Shown here piece after piece: positions 21,801 to 32,700 of a stretch of DNA of 64,000 nt. Source of the DNA: Prorocentrum cordatum (Eukaryota > Sar > Dinophyceae > Prorocentrales > Prorocentraceae); the NCBI GenBank assembly GCA_963575745.1, contig CAUYUJ010014348.1, positions 100,001 to 164,000 of the forward strand, written 5' to 3'. Both the position numbers and the translations under genes were made by a program. The first letter of the stretch is position 1, and each line of letters starts with the position of its first letter. The notes beneath the pieces were generated by a model. The model was not told where the DNA came from. It saw nothing but the letters and a program-made list of their open reading frames with translations, and made no database searches.

Positions 21801-22590
21801 GCTTTCACGTTTGGCCTGACATGTTGACTCAAAATGGTCACAATATGCACTGCACACATCTTCGAAGGGGCCCACGCAGTCCTCAAGAGACTCCCGATGG
21901 CCCAAGAAACCGACAAACCCCACTGACTGAACATGTTCTGCCCCCCCCCCTCCCCCCCTGGTCGCCATAAGTTCGCACCTCGTCAAAGGCCATCAACTCG
22001 AGTGGATCCTGACGGAAGGGGAAATGGGGGGATGAGGATTCAGCGCGCGGAGGTGCAGACCGACAAAGTAACACCATCCCCGACCCCAAACAAGCTTGTA
22101 ACGGCCACATGTGGGCTCTGGGGAGGGCCGATACTGCCTCCGAGAATCTGCGCCTCTCCAAAAGCTGTGACATTATATTCCTACTGCTGCTTCTGCTCTC
22201 CTTCCGTTCCATGCGCCCTGTAATGGTCCGAGGTGTAGTCGAACAGCCAGAACGAGTAAGCTGTAGTATGACTGCATGTTACGCTGCGCATGCTCCATCA
22301 GTTTGACAAGGTCGCGCCACTGTAGCGGATGCGATGCATCAGGCAGCATGCCGCACGGGGCAGGAGAGGCAGGATGACCAGCATCGGGGGAAGACAAGAC
22401 ATGGCCCTCTCCCACCAGACAGCCTGGGCGCCAACGGCCATAGCCCTGGTCCAATCCGCCGATCTTTTGAAAGGCTACAGCCTGAGCTTCAGGTCTCCCG
22501 GGGAATGGGGGGGGGGGCGGGGTAACTCTGCCAAGGAAAGGAGGAAGGGTGAAGGTTCTACCATTTCCCGGGCCGCTGGGGGGGGGGAGA
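21801..22590. other. no gene seen
   Basis: Mixed unique sequence. No domain-bearing frame, and no repeat beyond short G runs near 22507 and 22579. Confidence 0.45.
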
Positions 22591-22594
22591 TTAG

Positions 22595-22833
22595 AGGCCT
22601 CCCAGATGGGGTCGGAATAGATGGGGTCGGAGGATCGCGCCGCATCGCCGATACATCGCCGATGCATCGGCGATGCATCGGTGATGCACCGGCGATGCAT
22701 CGTCGACGTCGGCGATGCATCGGCGACGTCGGCGTGGAGACAATGGGGCTCCGCATCGAGCCGCATCGGCGATGCATCGGCGATGCGGCGCGATCCTCCG
22801 ACCAAACCTACTCCGACCCCTTCTAGGAGGCCT
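22595..22833. mobile_element. MITE family C, copy 2
   Basis: 239 bp with inverted repeats matching copy 1: the left is AGGCCTCCCAGATGG and the right ends CCTTCTAGGAGGCCT, with GGGTCGGAGGATCGCG next to it. The core is an expanded run of GATGCATCGGC units, longer than in copy 1. No ORF. Confidence 0.8.
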
Positions 22834-22939
22834 AGAGGGAGTTTCTGTGGCTGGTCCCGCGCCACAGGAGAAACGGTGCGGGGGCGGCTGGGCCTGGCAA
22901 GGGGGAAAAGCCGGGGGGGGGCAACGTCGCCAAGACCGC

Positions 22940-23500
22940 CAAGGCAGTCCACGAGAGCTCCTACATGCCCAAGATGACCCCAAGACGGACCAAGAGGCCC
23001 CCAAGATGCCCCCAAGAGCACTCCAAGAGGACCCCCAAGAGAGCCCCGAGAGGCAAACATTGTTGATTTCCTTTCGGTTTTCTATGGTTTGAGGTTCTCG
23101 CATTTTCAAACGTCCGACGCTCCAAGACGGACCAAAAAGGCCCACAACACCGCCCCAAGACAACCCCAGAGGCTCCCAAATAGGCTCCGCGACAGCCTAA
23201 GATGGCCCAGAAACGGCTCAAGAGGCGCCATAGAAGGCTCACGAGATCCCCGAGAGGGGGAACATGAACCGATGATTCGAAGCTTCCGCCCCAAGAGGCC
23301 CCCAGGAAGCCCCAAGAGGCCCCCGAGAGGTTCCAAGGGGCTTCTGGCAGGCCCCCGGGAGGCCACAGGAGGCTCCCAATAACCCCAACAGAGGCTCCCA
23401 AGCAGCCCCCGAAGAGGCTTCACAACTACCCCGAAGCCCCCGAGAAGCTTCCACGAGATCGCAGCGAACCTCGAAAAGGCTCGGACCCAACCCAGGCGCG
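22940..23500 (+). repeat. CCAAGATGGCC-type degenerate repeat block
   Basis: Short imperfect units of CCAAGA(T/C)GGCC and CCCCAAGAGGCC repeat throughout, interrupted at 23050-23120 by a spacer ending TCCGACGCTCCAAGACGG. The same arrangement, including the spacer ending, recurs at 28080-28545. Confidence 0.8.
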
Positions 23501-23974
23501 GTAAGGCCACAAATCCGCCGCCGCCCCCTGTTGATACGTCACAGGGGTGCCCAGCGTGCTGAACGTCTGATGGTTTTTAATTCTTTCTAGAACTCCCCCT
23601 GGGGCTGCGGCCCATTGCGCCGGCCACCTGGGCAATCTCCGGGTCGTCGTTGTGCGGCCCATGGATGGCCTCCTTGGAAAGTGAAAGTGGGGGTCGGGCG
23701 CAAGGTCCCAGCAATGGCGTCTCTATGGGCAATATCTGTGTGACGCGTCCTCGATTGCTGTGTTCGGCGGGGGAACCACTTGAAGCGCCCCGCCTGCACC
23801 CATGCGCGAGAGTTGAGGGTGAACGAAGCACGGAGGCAGGAGGCTCGAGAAAGGCGACGAAGGCAGGGCGCAAAAAGAAAAAACATGAGTAAACGAATGC
23901 AGTGAGGTGTGGGGGATCTTGAGGGGATCTGAACACTGCGCCGCAGTTTGGGGGATCTTGAAGGCCAGGGCAAC

Positions 23975-24200
23975 ATGAAAATTCACATTGTGGAGACAAG
24001 TAACATGTGAATTTACATGTTGGGGAAAAAAGGAAAATGTGAGTTCACATGTTGGAAGAAAGGAAGATGATGATTCACATTTTCGAATACTGCATGGGAA
24101 TATCAATGAAAGAGCCAGAATGTGAATTCTCATTTTGGGAACAATAGAAATTTGAATTCACATGCTGGAAAAAAACGACATGTGAATTCACAGTTTGAGA
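23975..24200. repeat. cluster of seven palindromes centred on GAATTC
   Basis: Imperfect copies of ACATGTGAATTCACATGT lie at about 23977, 24004, 24037, 24068, 24118, 24152 and 24179, each followed by TTGG- or TGGA-like text and an A-rich spacer. Spacing is about 27-50 bp. The region is AT-rich against its surroundings. No ORF is supported. It may be a protein-binding array or a decayed foldback cluster. Confidence 0.75.
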
Positions 24201-24534
24201 GAATCGCGGGACCCGTTCCAAATGTGTCTTGGGGGTCGACAAGTCATCGTTTGGGAACATACGTCGCACAATCAAGACACACTTGCACTCCACCTCGCCG
24301 CCTCACGCGCGATATGCAAGAACGCCCGCACGCATGAACGATAACGGATTGACGGCGCGTCTGCCCGCGCGGGCAACGCGTGGGCATGAACGCGTGGCCC
24401 TCCATGACCGCCAATATTGGATGCCAATCATACCCGATCACATACATGAGAACGATACATTGAGCATACATGGGCTATTCAGCCCTCATTGAAGACCCCT
24501 TGTTACAGACCCCTTCCTTCACCCTCCAACCTCC

Positions 24535-25060
24535 AGCATGCCTCCAAGACGGTCAAGACTGCCCCCATAGAATCCAAGCTAGCTCCAAAACGGCCTCCAA
24601 GACGGTCCCAAGATGCCTCCAAGACCGCCAAGGTGGTCCAAGACAACACAGCAAGGCCCAAGAGGCGGCCAAGAGGCCCGTAAGTCGGCCCAAGAGGCCT
24701 CCAAGAGATCCTCCAGGAAGGCCCGAAGATGCTACAATGATTGATGCTCCCTCGGTCTTTTCAGGAATTCTGGCATTTACTTCAAAATGGGCGTCCGATG
24801 GCCCAAGACGGCCCAAGACGCCACCAAGTTTGACCCAAGATCCCAAGAGGCAAGATAAGCTCCACGACGACCCTGAAGCGCCCCACAAGAGGGCCCAGAG
24901 AAGCTCCCAAGACGGCTTCCGACGGTGTCAGACGAGCCAGGCCCACCGTACGACAGCCAACAGGGCTCCCAAGAAGCCCCAAAGGCACCCAAGAGGCCCA
25001 AGGAGGCCCCCAATAGGCCTGCAGAAGCTCCCAGGAGGCCCCAAGAATGACCCAAGAAAC
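24535..25060 (+). repeat. CCAAGATGGCC block, duplication copy 1
   Basis: Degenerate CCAAGA(T/C)GGCC units. The sub-order (CCTCCAAGACGGTCCCAA, a spacer with GATGCTCC, TTCCGACGGTGTCAGACG, CCCAGGAGGCCCCAAGA) is shared with 25400-26080, so the two are diverged copies of one segment of about 550-650 bp in the same orientation. Confidence 0.75.
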
Positions 25061-25399
25061 TCTCAAACTGTCTCAATATTCTTGTCCTCATGCTCCGCGT
25101 TCCTCCCTCTCCTCATGGTCCAGTTCCTCCCCCACATGTTCCCCGAACGGCGTCCATAACGGCTTGGGAAACGCATGACCCAATAGCGTGACCGAACTAG
25201 GCCAAACCTTGGGCCACATAGACGTGTCCTGAACGGCAGAGGGCGGCGGTGATTCGCCGTAGGCGTCTTCAATCCGCCGACCCCGGCGGTCTCTCCACAG
25301 GAGCGCATGGCGTGCTCAGGTTCAAGTGGTTTTGGTTACTTCAAAAAACCCTCGGGGGCTTCGGTCCATTGCGCTGGGGTGCGTGTCTCGTCGACGTTT
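25061..25399. other. no gene seen
   Basis: Unique spacer between the two duplicated CCAAGATGGCC blocks. Nothing coding is recognisable. Confidence 0.5.
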
Positions 25400-26080
25400 G
25401 CACTCAAGATGGCCTCACGATGACCTCCAAGACGGCACATGTGCCTCCAAGGCGGCCAAGATGACCCCATGAGGGCCCAAGATAGCCCCAAGATGGCCTC
25501 CAAGACGGTCCCAACGTGCCTCCAAGACCCCACCGAGATGATCCAAGATAACCCAACACGGCCTCGGAAGCGCCCAACAGACCCCGAAGATGGCCCAGGA
25601 GGCCTCCAAGGGGTCTTCAAGGACTGCCCAAAGAGGCCGACCTGATAGTTGCTCCATCATTTTTCTAACGAATTGGTCGTTGCTCCTAGTCGGCCTTCCG
25701 ACGGCCCGAGACGGTCTCAGGGGCCCCCAAGATCGCCATAAGATGACCCCAAACGCCTCCAAAATGACCCGATGACGGTTTCGGAAGCCTCCAGAATGGC
25801 TCCAAGAGGGCGCCAAGACGGCCCAAGACGACGCCCCAAATGACCTCCAAGACGGCCGTGAAGAACCTGCAATATGGTCCCAATTCGGTTCAGAGAAACA
25901 TCCAAGACGGCCTCCGACGGCGTCAGACGGGCCAGGACCGCCGTGAGACAGCCACACGAGCCCCCACGAAGCTCCAAACTGCCCCAAAGAGGCCAAAGGG
26001 GGCCCCCAAGAGGCCTCAAAAAGGCTCCCAGGAAACTCCCAGGAGGCCCCAAGAGTGGCCCCAGAGGCTCCCCATAGGCC
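25400..26080 (+). repeat. CCAAGATGGCC block, duplication copy 2
   Basis: Diverged copy of 24535-25060 in the same orientation, with GCCTCCAAGACGGTCCCAA, a spacer with GTTGCTCC, and CTCCGACGGCGTCAGACG in matching order. Confidence 0.75.
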
Positions 26081-26480
26081 AGAGGCCTCTATTCTATGCG
26101 TGTGTACTAATATGTGTACATTTACGTGTGTGTATATATATATATATAAATAAATATTATCATGCGCACCTCACCGAGGGAGTAGAAGGCATAGGCAATT
26201 GATTGTGATGCCGCGCTTCCTTTTCTGGCCGTTTCGTTCGGGACTCTCTCAAAATTGAACATCGGATGCACCCCTTACGCATATCGCGACGTCAGGGTCG
26301 AAAAACATACCCTGATTCAAGCAGTTTAACATAAACCCGTCAAAGCACACAATGGATTTCCATGGTCTTGAACTCGATGTTATGCATCTGTAGATGCTTG
26401 CACATCTATAGATGTATACATGTACATAGAGCTATCAATCAAATCGTGCGTGTCTGGCGGATCTATTCCAATCGGGGGGA
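26081..26480. other. AT-rich island without genes
   Basis: Unlike its surroundings this 400-bp tract is AT-rich, with GTATATATATATATATA at about 26130 and further TGTATACATGTACAT palindrome-like text near 26415. There is no ORF of note. It could be a matrix-attachment-like or replication-related stretch, or recently inserted DNA; the sequence does not decide. Confidence 0.5.
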
Positions 26481-26944
26481 ATTAAAGCACACACACTATT
26501 GGACGGCGGTGTGATGACACTCGGGACCTGGTGGAGGAGGCCTCTGGGGGGCCACCATTGTATCACCAGTCTCTGGACAGCATGGGGTGCTGGGACGCTC
26601 GGGCGGTCCCGGGGTCCCCTCGGGCTCCCCCAGGTCACCCGGTTTGGCGGGTCGCGCCCCGCGATGCGCGGCGCGAGGGCCACCTTCGCGCCCCCGCGCC
26701 GCCACCTTGGCGAAGGGCGGCCCTCAGGCCAAAGCAGCGCCGCGCGCGAAGCGCGACTACCTTGATAACCTGGGGGTGACCTAATCTCCCTTCTGAGCTC
26801 GTTCGGCGCCTGAGGCCATTCTCGGGGGCGGCCAAGAGGGGGGCGTCCAAGATGGGGGGGCGCCAATCATGGCCGGCGGCATGTGTGTGGCCCAGCGGGG
26901 ATAGGGACGCATTGAATTAAGAAGGAGCGCCGTGAAATTTGGGG

Positions 26945-26973
26945 AGATATCATGGACCCCGCCATGATATCCC
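26945..26973. repeat. perfect short inverted repeat
   Basis: The stem GATATCATGG / CCATGATATC around the 6-base centre ACCCCG, extended by G/C pairs. No gene is adjacent to make it a terminator. Confidence 0.7.
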
Positions 26974-27284
26974 CCCCCCCTTGGGGAATCCAAAAAGCAC
27001 CGATACCGCTACTCCCCCAGCCTCTCCCGGGGTGCGTTCTGAAAGGAACTCAAGGCGAACCCGGCGGTGGCGGCGAGGGCCTCCCAGGAGGCCCAAAAAG
27101 GGGAAAGCGGCCGAAGGGCAGAGGTATGGGTACCTTTTCCTCCTCCGATCTCTAGTCATCTCCCCCCTCTTTGCCACCACCTACGCTCGGCCGCCGAGTG
27201 GGCTGAAGGTCGAGCCGCTTCGGCAGCCGAGCGGGCACCCCCCAGGACGAGCCTTGGAAGCCTCGCTGGGACTCTCCCCCTCCT

Positions 27285-27362
27285 CCTCTTCCTCCTTCTC
27301 CTCTCCCGCCTCCCCCTCTTCCTCCTCTTCCTCCTCCTCCTCCTCCTCCTCCTCCTCCTCCT
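27285..27362 (+). repeat. TCC microsatellite
   Basis: TCC/CTC triplet run. Flanking GC-rich sequence from 26480 to 28080 contains only short overlapping frames; I see no gene in it. Confidence 0.85.
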
Positions 27363-28079
27363 ACCCAGGATGGTCGAGGGAACACCTCGGGGTCGCGCGG
27401 CCACGCTCGTAGCAAGCTCTGCGATCGGGGGTGGACTCGTGGACGGAGGATCGCGCGGGCGTCCGGTCGACGCGTGATGCTTTTCATGCTAGCAGATCAG
27501 TGTCTGGCCGCTTGTGTCTATAGCCTGGCTAGCTCTCTATTAGAACTCACCAGAACGAGCGCTTCAAAATGTATCAGAGCTCCGATGTGGAAGCTCAACA
27601 CAACGGCAGCGAGAGCAACACGAGCCGCACTGCGGGGTTCCAATCGAACTTGCAAGCGCCTTGCGCTGCTCCTTCTAATCAGCCGGCTCCCTTGTGGGGC
27701 CACCAGGCTGTACGGCGAAGTGTGCTGCTTCGCGCACCAGTTGCAGTTTCAAGTATCCAATGTTACAGTCCTGCTGTCTGCTTCCTATTGTAAATTGTTG
27801 AAATCCGCGCGAGGGGGACCCAAACCGCCTGGTTACCACGCCCGAGTCGCGTTCTCCGAGTGCGCGCGGGGGCGTGGGGCACGTAAACATGCGTGAAATT
27901 CGCGCCCTCGAAGCCACAATCCCCTGTAGATTACTCAATGTTCGCGGCCCCGAGACCGCACACCCTCGTAAGGTACACAAGTCTTGCGTCCCCGCGACAA
28001 CAAACCCTAGTGAATTATGCCTCCGCGTCACCGAAGCCACCAATCTTCGCATATTACACTGTATTCGAATTGCCGAGGC

Positions 28080-28545
28080 CGAGACCGCTCCAAGATGGCC
28101 CAAGGATGGCCCAAAGAGGCCCCAAGAGCGCTTCAGAAGGCCTCCAGAGAGAGCCCCAAGAGGCCAACATCAAAGACTGTATGAAGGTTGTCTAAAGATT
28201 TAAGCTTTCTCGCAGTTTCGACTCTCCGACGCTCCAAGACGGCTCAAGAAGCTCCCGAGACCATCCCTAAGACACCCCAAGGCTCCTCCAAGAGGACCCA
28301 AAGACGGCCCAGGAGGGCGCCCCGGATGGCCCAAGAAGCGCTCAAGACAGCTCAAGGACGGCCCCGAGGGGGGCCCAAGCAGAGGACCACGAGCCGAGCA
28401 ATCGATACTCGTGCCCCCGGGAGGCCGCAGGAGACCTCCACGACGCGCAGAAGATACCCCATGAGGCCCCAGGAGGCTCCCAAGAGGCGCTCAAACCGCC
28501 TCCAAGAGGCCCCGGGAGGCTCCCCACGACACCCAGGCACATCTA
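28080..28545 (+). repeat. CCAAGATGGCC block related to 22940-23500
   Basis: It has CTCCAAGATGGCCCAAG units, a spacer with TTTCTCGCAG and CTCCGACGCTCCAAGACGG, then GAGGCTCCC-rich units, the same order as at 22940-23500. Confidence 0.7.
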
Positions 28546-28980
28546 CAAGATGCCTGGGACCCACAAGCCAGGCAGGGTGGCGGGATGGGCGAAGGCCACT
28601 AGGATAACGCCAGCGTCTCAATATGCGCTGATGACTCCTATCCGCCTCCGCATGATGTTCCCAGATGCGCCAAGGCAGCGCCGAGACGCACACCGACGCG
28701 ACTCTGAGATATCCCATTATGATAGAGAGGGGGCCGGCGGCAGGGGGCGAAGCACTTCCGGATATGATGCGCTCCAATGCCTGCGTGCCAAAGCAAAGGC
28801 GGGCTTCGCAAGCGCGGAAGACAGCCTGCAGCCGAGGCACAAGCAGAAGCTGCGTGAACGGAGTGGGTGCGAACGCGGGACAAACGGTCCCCCTACTCGG
28901 CCACCGACTCTGGACACGAGTCACTCGCAGGCACTCGAAGCCGATGTCATGTCCTGAAGCGAAGACCTCCCGAAGAGCAT

Positions 28981-29460
28981 CTACGCACCCGCACAGGCCT
29001 TCCGTGCACTCTCTGGTGCGGCAGCGCTGCCTTTGCCCTCGCTCTCCTTCGCGGCGCCCAGGGCAGCCTGGAGTGCACTCGCGCACTCGTTGATCGCAGC
29101 CTTCTCTTTCTCTCCGCCGCCGAGGGCAGCCTCCAACGCCTTGGCGCAGGCCTTGACCGGATCCTCCTCACCGCCGACCAGGGAGCCCTCCAGCGCGCCA
29201 ACGCAAGCCTTCTTCGCGGCCTCCTCTTCGCCCAGGAGTGCCGCCAGTGCATCCGCGCAGGCCTTGATCGCGTCTTTCTGGTCATCGCCAGGGTCGGCGG
29301 CGCTCTTTCCCTTGGCCTCGATCTTGGTGTCCGCTGCGGCCAGGGCGGCGGTGAGCTTGGCTTTGTCCTCTGCGGCCAACTGGGCGAGGGCGGCTGTCAG
29401 CTCTGCGGTGCTCGCGGAGTCCACTGCGGTTCTCACTCCAAGAGAGGCCGCGGTCCCCAT
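28981..29460 (-). CDS. probable first exon of a myristoylated Ala/Cys-repeat protein
   Basis: The ATG at 29460 starts MGTAAS, a good N-myristoylation consensus (Gly2, Ser6), followed by an Ala-rich helical region (LTAALAQLAAEDKAKLTAAL, 21-40). From residue 61 four to five helical repeats of about 18-21 residues carry KACAxALEAALGGGE, with cysteines at 68, 86, 105, 126 and 156. Read straight through, it ends at TAG 28981 after 159 aa, but GCGGTGCGTAG at the end fits a splice donor, so the exon may end near 28990 and continue downstream; I could not recognise the next exon. Codon use is GC-rich and uniform, unlike the repeats around it. The family is unknown; such Ala-rich myristoylated N-termini are common in dinoflagellate proteins (general knowledge). 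Likely membrane-tethered, cytoplasmic side. Confidence 0.65.
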   Translation of the reverse strand: MGTAASLGVRTAVDSASTAELTAALAQLAAEDKAKLTAALAAADTKIEAKGKSAADPGDDQKDAIKACADALAALLGEEEAAKKACVGALEGSLVGGEEDPVKACAKALEAALGGGEKEKAAINECASALQAALGAAKESEGKGSAAAPESARKACAGA

Positions 29461-29697
29461 TGCCACGAGTTGAAGGCAAAACTCTGCTCAGAGAGGGGTC
29501 GCCTCTCTACTGACAGTTCAGCCTGGAGCAAACAAAGCTGGAACCCCAAAATAGCTGCGATTGGAATCTGGGAAACAATGCGCTTCTGCAACACGAACAC
29601 GCGCCCGCCACAACGTAGCGGCGACTGTGCAAGAGTGGTTGGATGCGCAAAGAAGCCCGTGCACCTAAAATGAGGGGGGTGAGAAAACACTTGAGTG

Positions 29698-30606
29698 ATC
29701 ATTAATTATCCCAGTGCGACTCTACCTAGGAGTTGGAACCCCTAGGAAAACAGCATTAGTAGTAACAGTAACGCTAAGCTAAAGCTAAGCTAAAGCTAAG
29801 CTAAAGCTAAACCACAGCTAAGCTGAAGTTAAGCTAAAGCTAAGCTAAAGCTAAGCTAAAGCTAAGCTAAAGCTAAGCTAAAGCTAAGCTAAAGCTAAGC
29901 TAAAGCTAAGCTAAAGCTAAGCTAAAGCTGAGCTAAAGCTGAGCAACAGCTAAGACAACGCTAAGCTACAGCTAAGCTAACGCTAAGCTAAAGCTAAGCT
30001 AAAGCTAAGCTAATGCTAAGCTAAAGCTAAGCCACCGCTAAGCTAAAGTTAAGCTAAAGCTAAGCTACAGCTAAGCTAACGCTAAGCTAAAGCTAAGCTA
30101 AATCTAAGCTAAAGCTAAGCTAAAGCTAAGCCACCGCTAAGCTAAAGTTAAGCTAACGCTAAGCTACAGCTAAGCTAAATCTAAGCTAAAGCTAAGCTAA
30201 AGCTAAGCTGAAGCTGAGCAACAGCTAAGCTCAAGCTAAGCTAGAGCTAAAGCTAAAGCTAAGCTAAAGCTAAGCTAACGCTAAGCTAGAGCTAAGCTAG
30301 AGCTAAGCTAAAGCTAAGCTAAAGCTAAGCTGCAGCTAAGCTACAGCTAAGCTCAAGCTAAAGCTAAGCTAAAGCTAAGCTAAACGCTAAGCGAAAAGCT
30401 AAGCGAAACGCTAAGCTAAAGCTAAGCTAAAGCTAAGCTAAAGCTAAGCTGAAGCTAAGCTAAAGCTAAAGCTAAAGCTAAAGCTCCCAAAGGACTGGGG
30501 GGAACCGCTCCGGGACTGGGGGAACCGCCCGGGGCGCTTTGCACTGCCCGGCCCCTTTAAGCTAAGAGAGTAAGAACCCTTCTAGGCAGAGCCTAGGTAG
30601 GGAAAA
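29698..30606 (-). mobile_element. variable-core element F, copy 2 (AGCTAA core)
   Basis: Both ends match copy 1 at 43829-44451 when reversed. One end carries CTACCTAGGCTCTGCCTAG, AAGGGTTCTTACTCT, GCTTAAAGGGGCCGGGC and GCGGTTCCCCCAGTCCC; the other carries TACTAATGCTGTTTTCCTAG, TCCAACTCCTAGGTAG and TCGCACTGGGATAATT. The roughly 715-bp core (29770-30485) is a 6- and 11-bp AGCTAA/AGCTAAGCTAA tandem repeat, quite different from copy 1. The outermost text CTACCTAGG is present in inverted form at both ends. No protein. A target duplication is unclear here. Confidence 0.8.
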
Positions 30607-31079
30607 CTTTGAATACTGAGCAACCCCCGAATACGCATTCAAGTGCGAGCCATCTGCACGGAAAGTCCAGAATCGCAATGACACACGACGTCCTGTTTTT
30701 TTTAAGACGCAGGGTGTTGGAACTCTCGACCCCACCCTGACCTTTCGCATTTATTTCGACCCTTGCCGCCTTCTGTATGCCCTGGGGCCTGGAACGGACC
30801 GACGGATGCCGAAATTCAGCCGAAACTCAGCCCGACTGGGGGGCATCCTCACCCCCGGAGGCCCCAACACTTCCAGAAACGTGCATCAAGACGATCACCA
30901 CTCCACGCTGGAGCAGAAGCTAGAACCGACATATCCCCCATGAGGGATGAGCTATCATGATGGGTGGTGCATGACGCATATACAAACATGGAGCATTCGG
31001 GTCGCATGATGTTGTTGATGTTGCTGACGATGTTGTTGTTGTTGCAGTTGTTGTTGAGTTATCACTTCTATAAAGAATA
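30607..31079. other. no gene seen
   Basis: Unique sequence; a GTTGTT/TTGTTG-rich patch lies at 31010-31055. Open frames are short. Confidence 0.45.
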
Positions 31080-32050
31080 TTGCTGATCTCCCCTCCGGTA
31101 ACCATTGCTCTTCCGGGGCTCGCACTCTGGCTCTACCAAGGGAAATGAAGGGCCACCTATCTGTGCTGCTGGGTCCCAGTTTACAACAACAGCGGCTCCT
31201 GCCTGATACTTCCGCACAATGTATTCTCAAATCGTGCTCTCACGCGGACCATCCCCACAATGCATACAGGAATCGCGCTCTCGCGTGGGACTTCCTCGCA
31301 AATTATTCAGAGGCCGCGCCCTCAACACTCAGGGATCAGGCTTGTTTTGTTTCTGCAAAGTGCATTGTTCGGCGGCCAAGCAACGTCGACCCCTCGCCCT
31401 GCATTGCAGAGCGCGCGCAATGCTAGAGCGTAGCATCCGGGACAATGGGCTGGCGGCCATTTCCTAATGAACATATTTGGGAATCGCGCTGTCGCTCGAA
31501 ATTTCCTGACGATTCTTGCACGACGTACGCTTCAGCAAACCGCCTGAATACACGTTGCACGTAAAAGTATACTCCTAAGGGGGTACGGTCGAAGACGAAG
31601 AAGGAAGGTATCGAGGGTTTGGGGTATATGAGTTGAATTGCACGCGGGCAAATGCGAGCGATCAATCTTACAATGGCTGTCGTTGGTGTTGATGTTGTTG
31701 TCGTTGCTGTTTTTGTTTATGTTGTTGATGTTGCTTCTTCGTGCTCTCATTTAAAAATGTCGGTCCCCCATACCCCCTCACCATTGAACGCTTCAAAGCA
31801 AGTGCTTATCCCTGGGCTCGCACCCTGTATTTTACAATGGAAAACGAAGGGTCACCAAACTGTGCCCCAGGCTCCCGGCTTACAGCAACAGCGGTTCCCG
31901 AATGATACTTCCTCACCAGTTATTCCCAAATCGCGCTCTGTCGCGGGACTTCCTCACAATGTATACAGGGATCGCGCTCTCGCGTGGGACGCCCTCTGAA
32001 TATATTCAGGCGCCGCGCCCCCGACACTCTCGAATCGCGCTCTCGTTGTG
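31007..32050 (+). repeat. diverged tandem duplication, about 700-bp period
   Basis: Copy 1 (about 31007-31340) and copy 2 (about 31675-32050) share, in order, a GTTGTTGATGTTG tract, GGGCTCGCAC, GAAGGG(C/T)CACC, CAACAGCGG, TGATACTTCC, AATCGCGCTCTCGCGTGGGA and ATTCAG...GCCGCGCCC. Part of copy 2 contains further TCGCGCTCTCG repeats. No supported ORF. Confidence 0.7.
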
Positions 32051-32700
32051 GATTTCGTGACGATTTACTTGGGGATCGCGCGATCGCTCGAGCTCTCCTC
32101 GCGATTCATACGGGACGCACGCTTTCGCAACACGCCTGGTCGACCTGGCCGCCTGGGCCAGCCCGTTGTTAAGGCCCACGCGCCCGATGTGCACGTTTGG
32201 TTTTGCCACGCGTTTTCTGCTCACGAGAGCTGCGCTTCGCACTGCTGCTCGGCAGAACGAAGCACAGAGGACAGCAAACACCAACCAGCCCGGCTGCGTT
32301 GTGGCCGTGCTCGCTCGGCATTGCTCCACTTCGGCCCCCGTCACGCCACCAGCTGTGCCCCGCCAGACCACTGCGCCCCGCCCCCGCACGTCCTGCGGGT
32401 ACGGTCTCAGCCACGCGTCGTCCTTGTCGAAGAGGTGCCTCCTGTTTAACAGGTCCGTCGAGTCCACGCTCATCACAACCCTGCCAGCCGCCGCCTGGCC
32501 CGCAGGAGAGGTCGTCTGCCAAAGGTTCCCCCGCTGCCCGCGATAGCATAAGTGCCCCCCGCGTAATCGAACCGCCCCAGAAGGTGAAGAGAGACACGGC
32601 ACAGTGAAATCACACACACACACATACGTTTTGGCGTCGCGGCCATGCGCGCAGCGTCGCGCCGCAGAACATATGAGCAAGGACCGACCGTTCCGGCATT
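32051..32700. other. no gene seen
   Basis: Overlapping Arg/Pro/Ala-rich frames on both strands, none with a domain. Confidence 0.45.

Noticed and set aside
29770-30485. The AGCTAA array as an internal telomere-like repeat
   Set aside because: The unit does not match the TTTAGGG-type telomere expected for this kind of organism, and the array is the core of element F with conserved ends.
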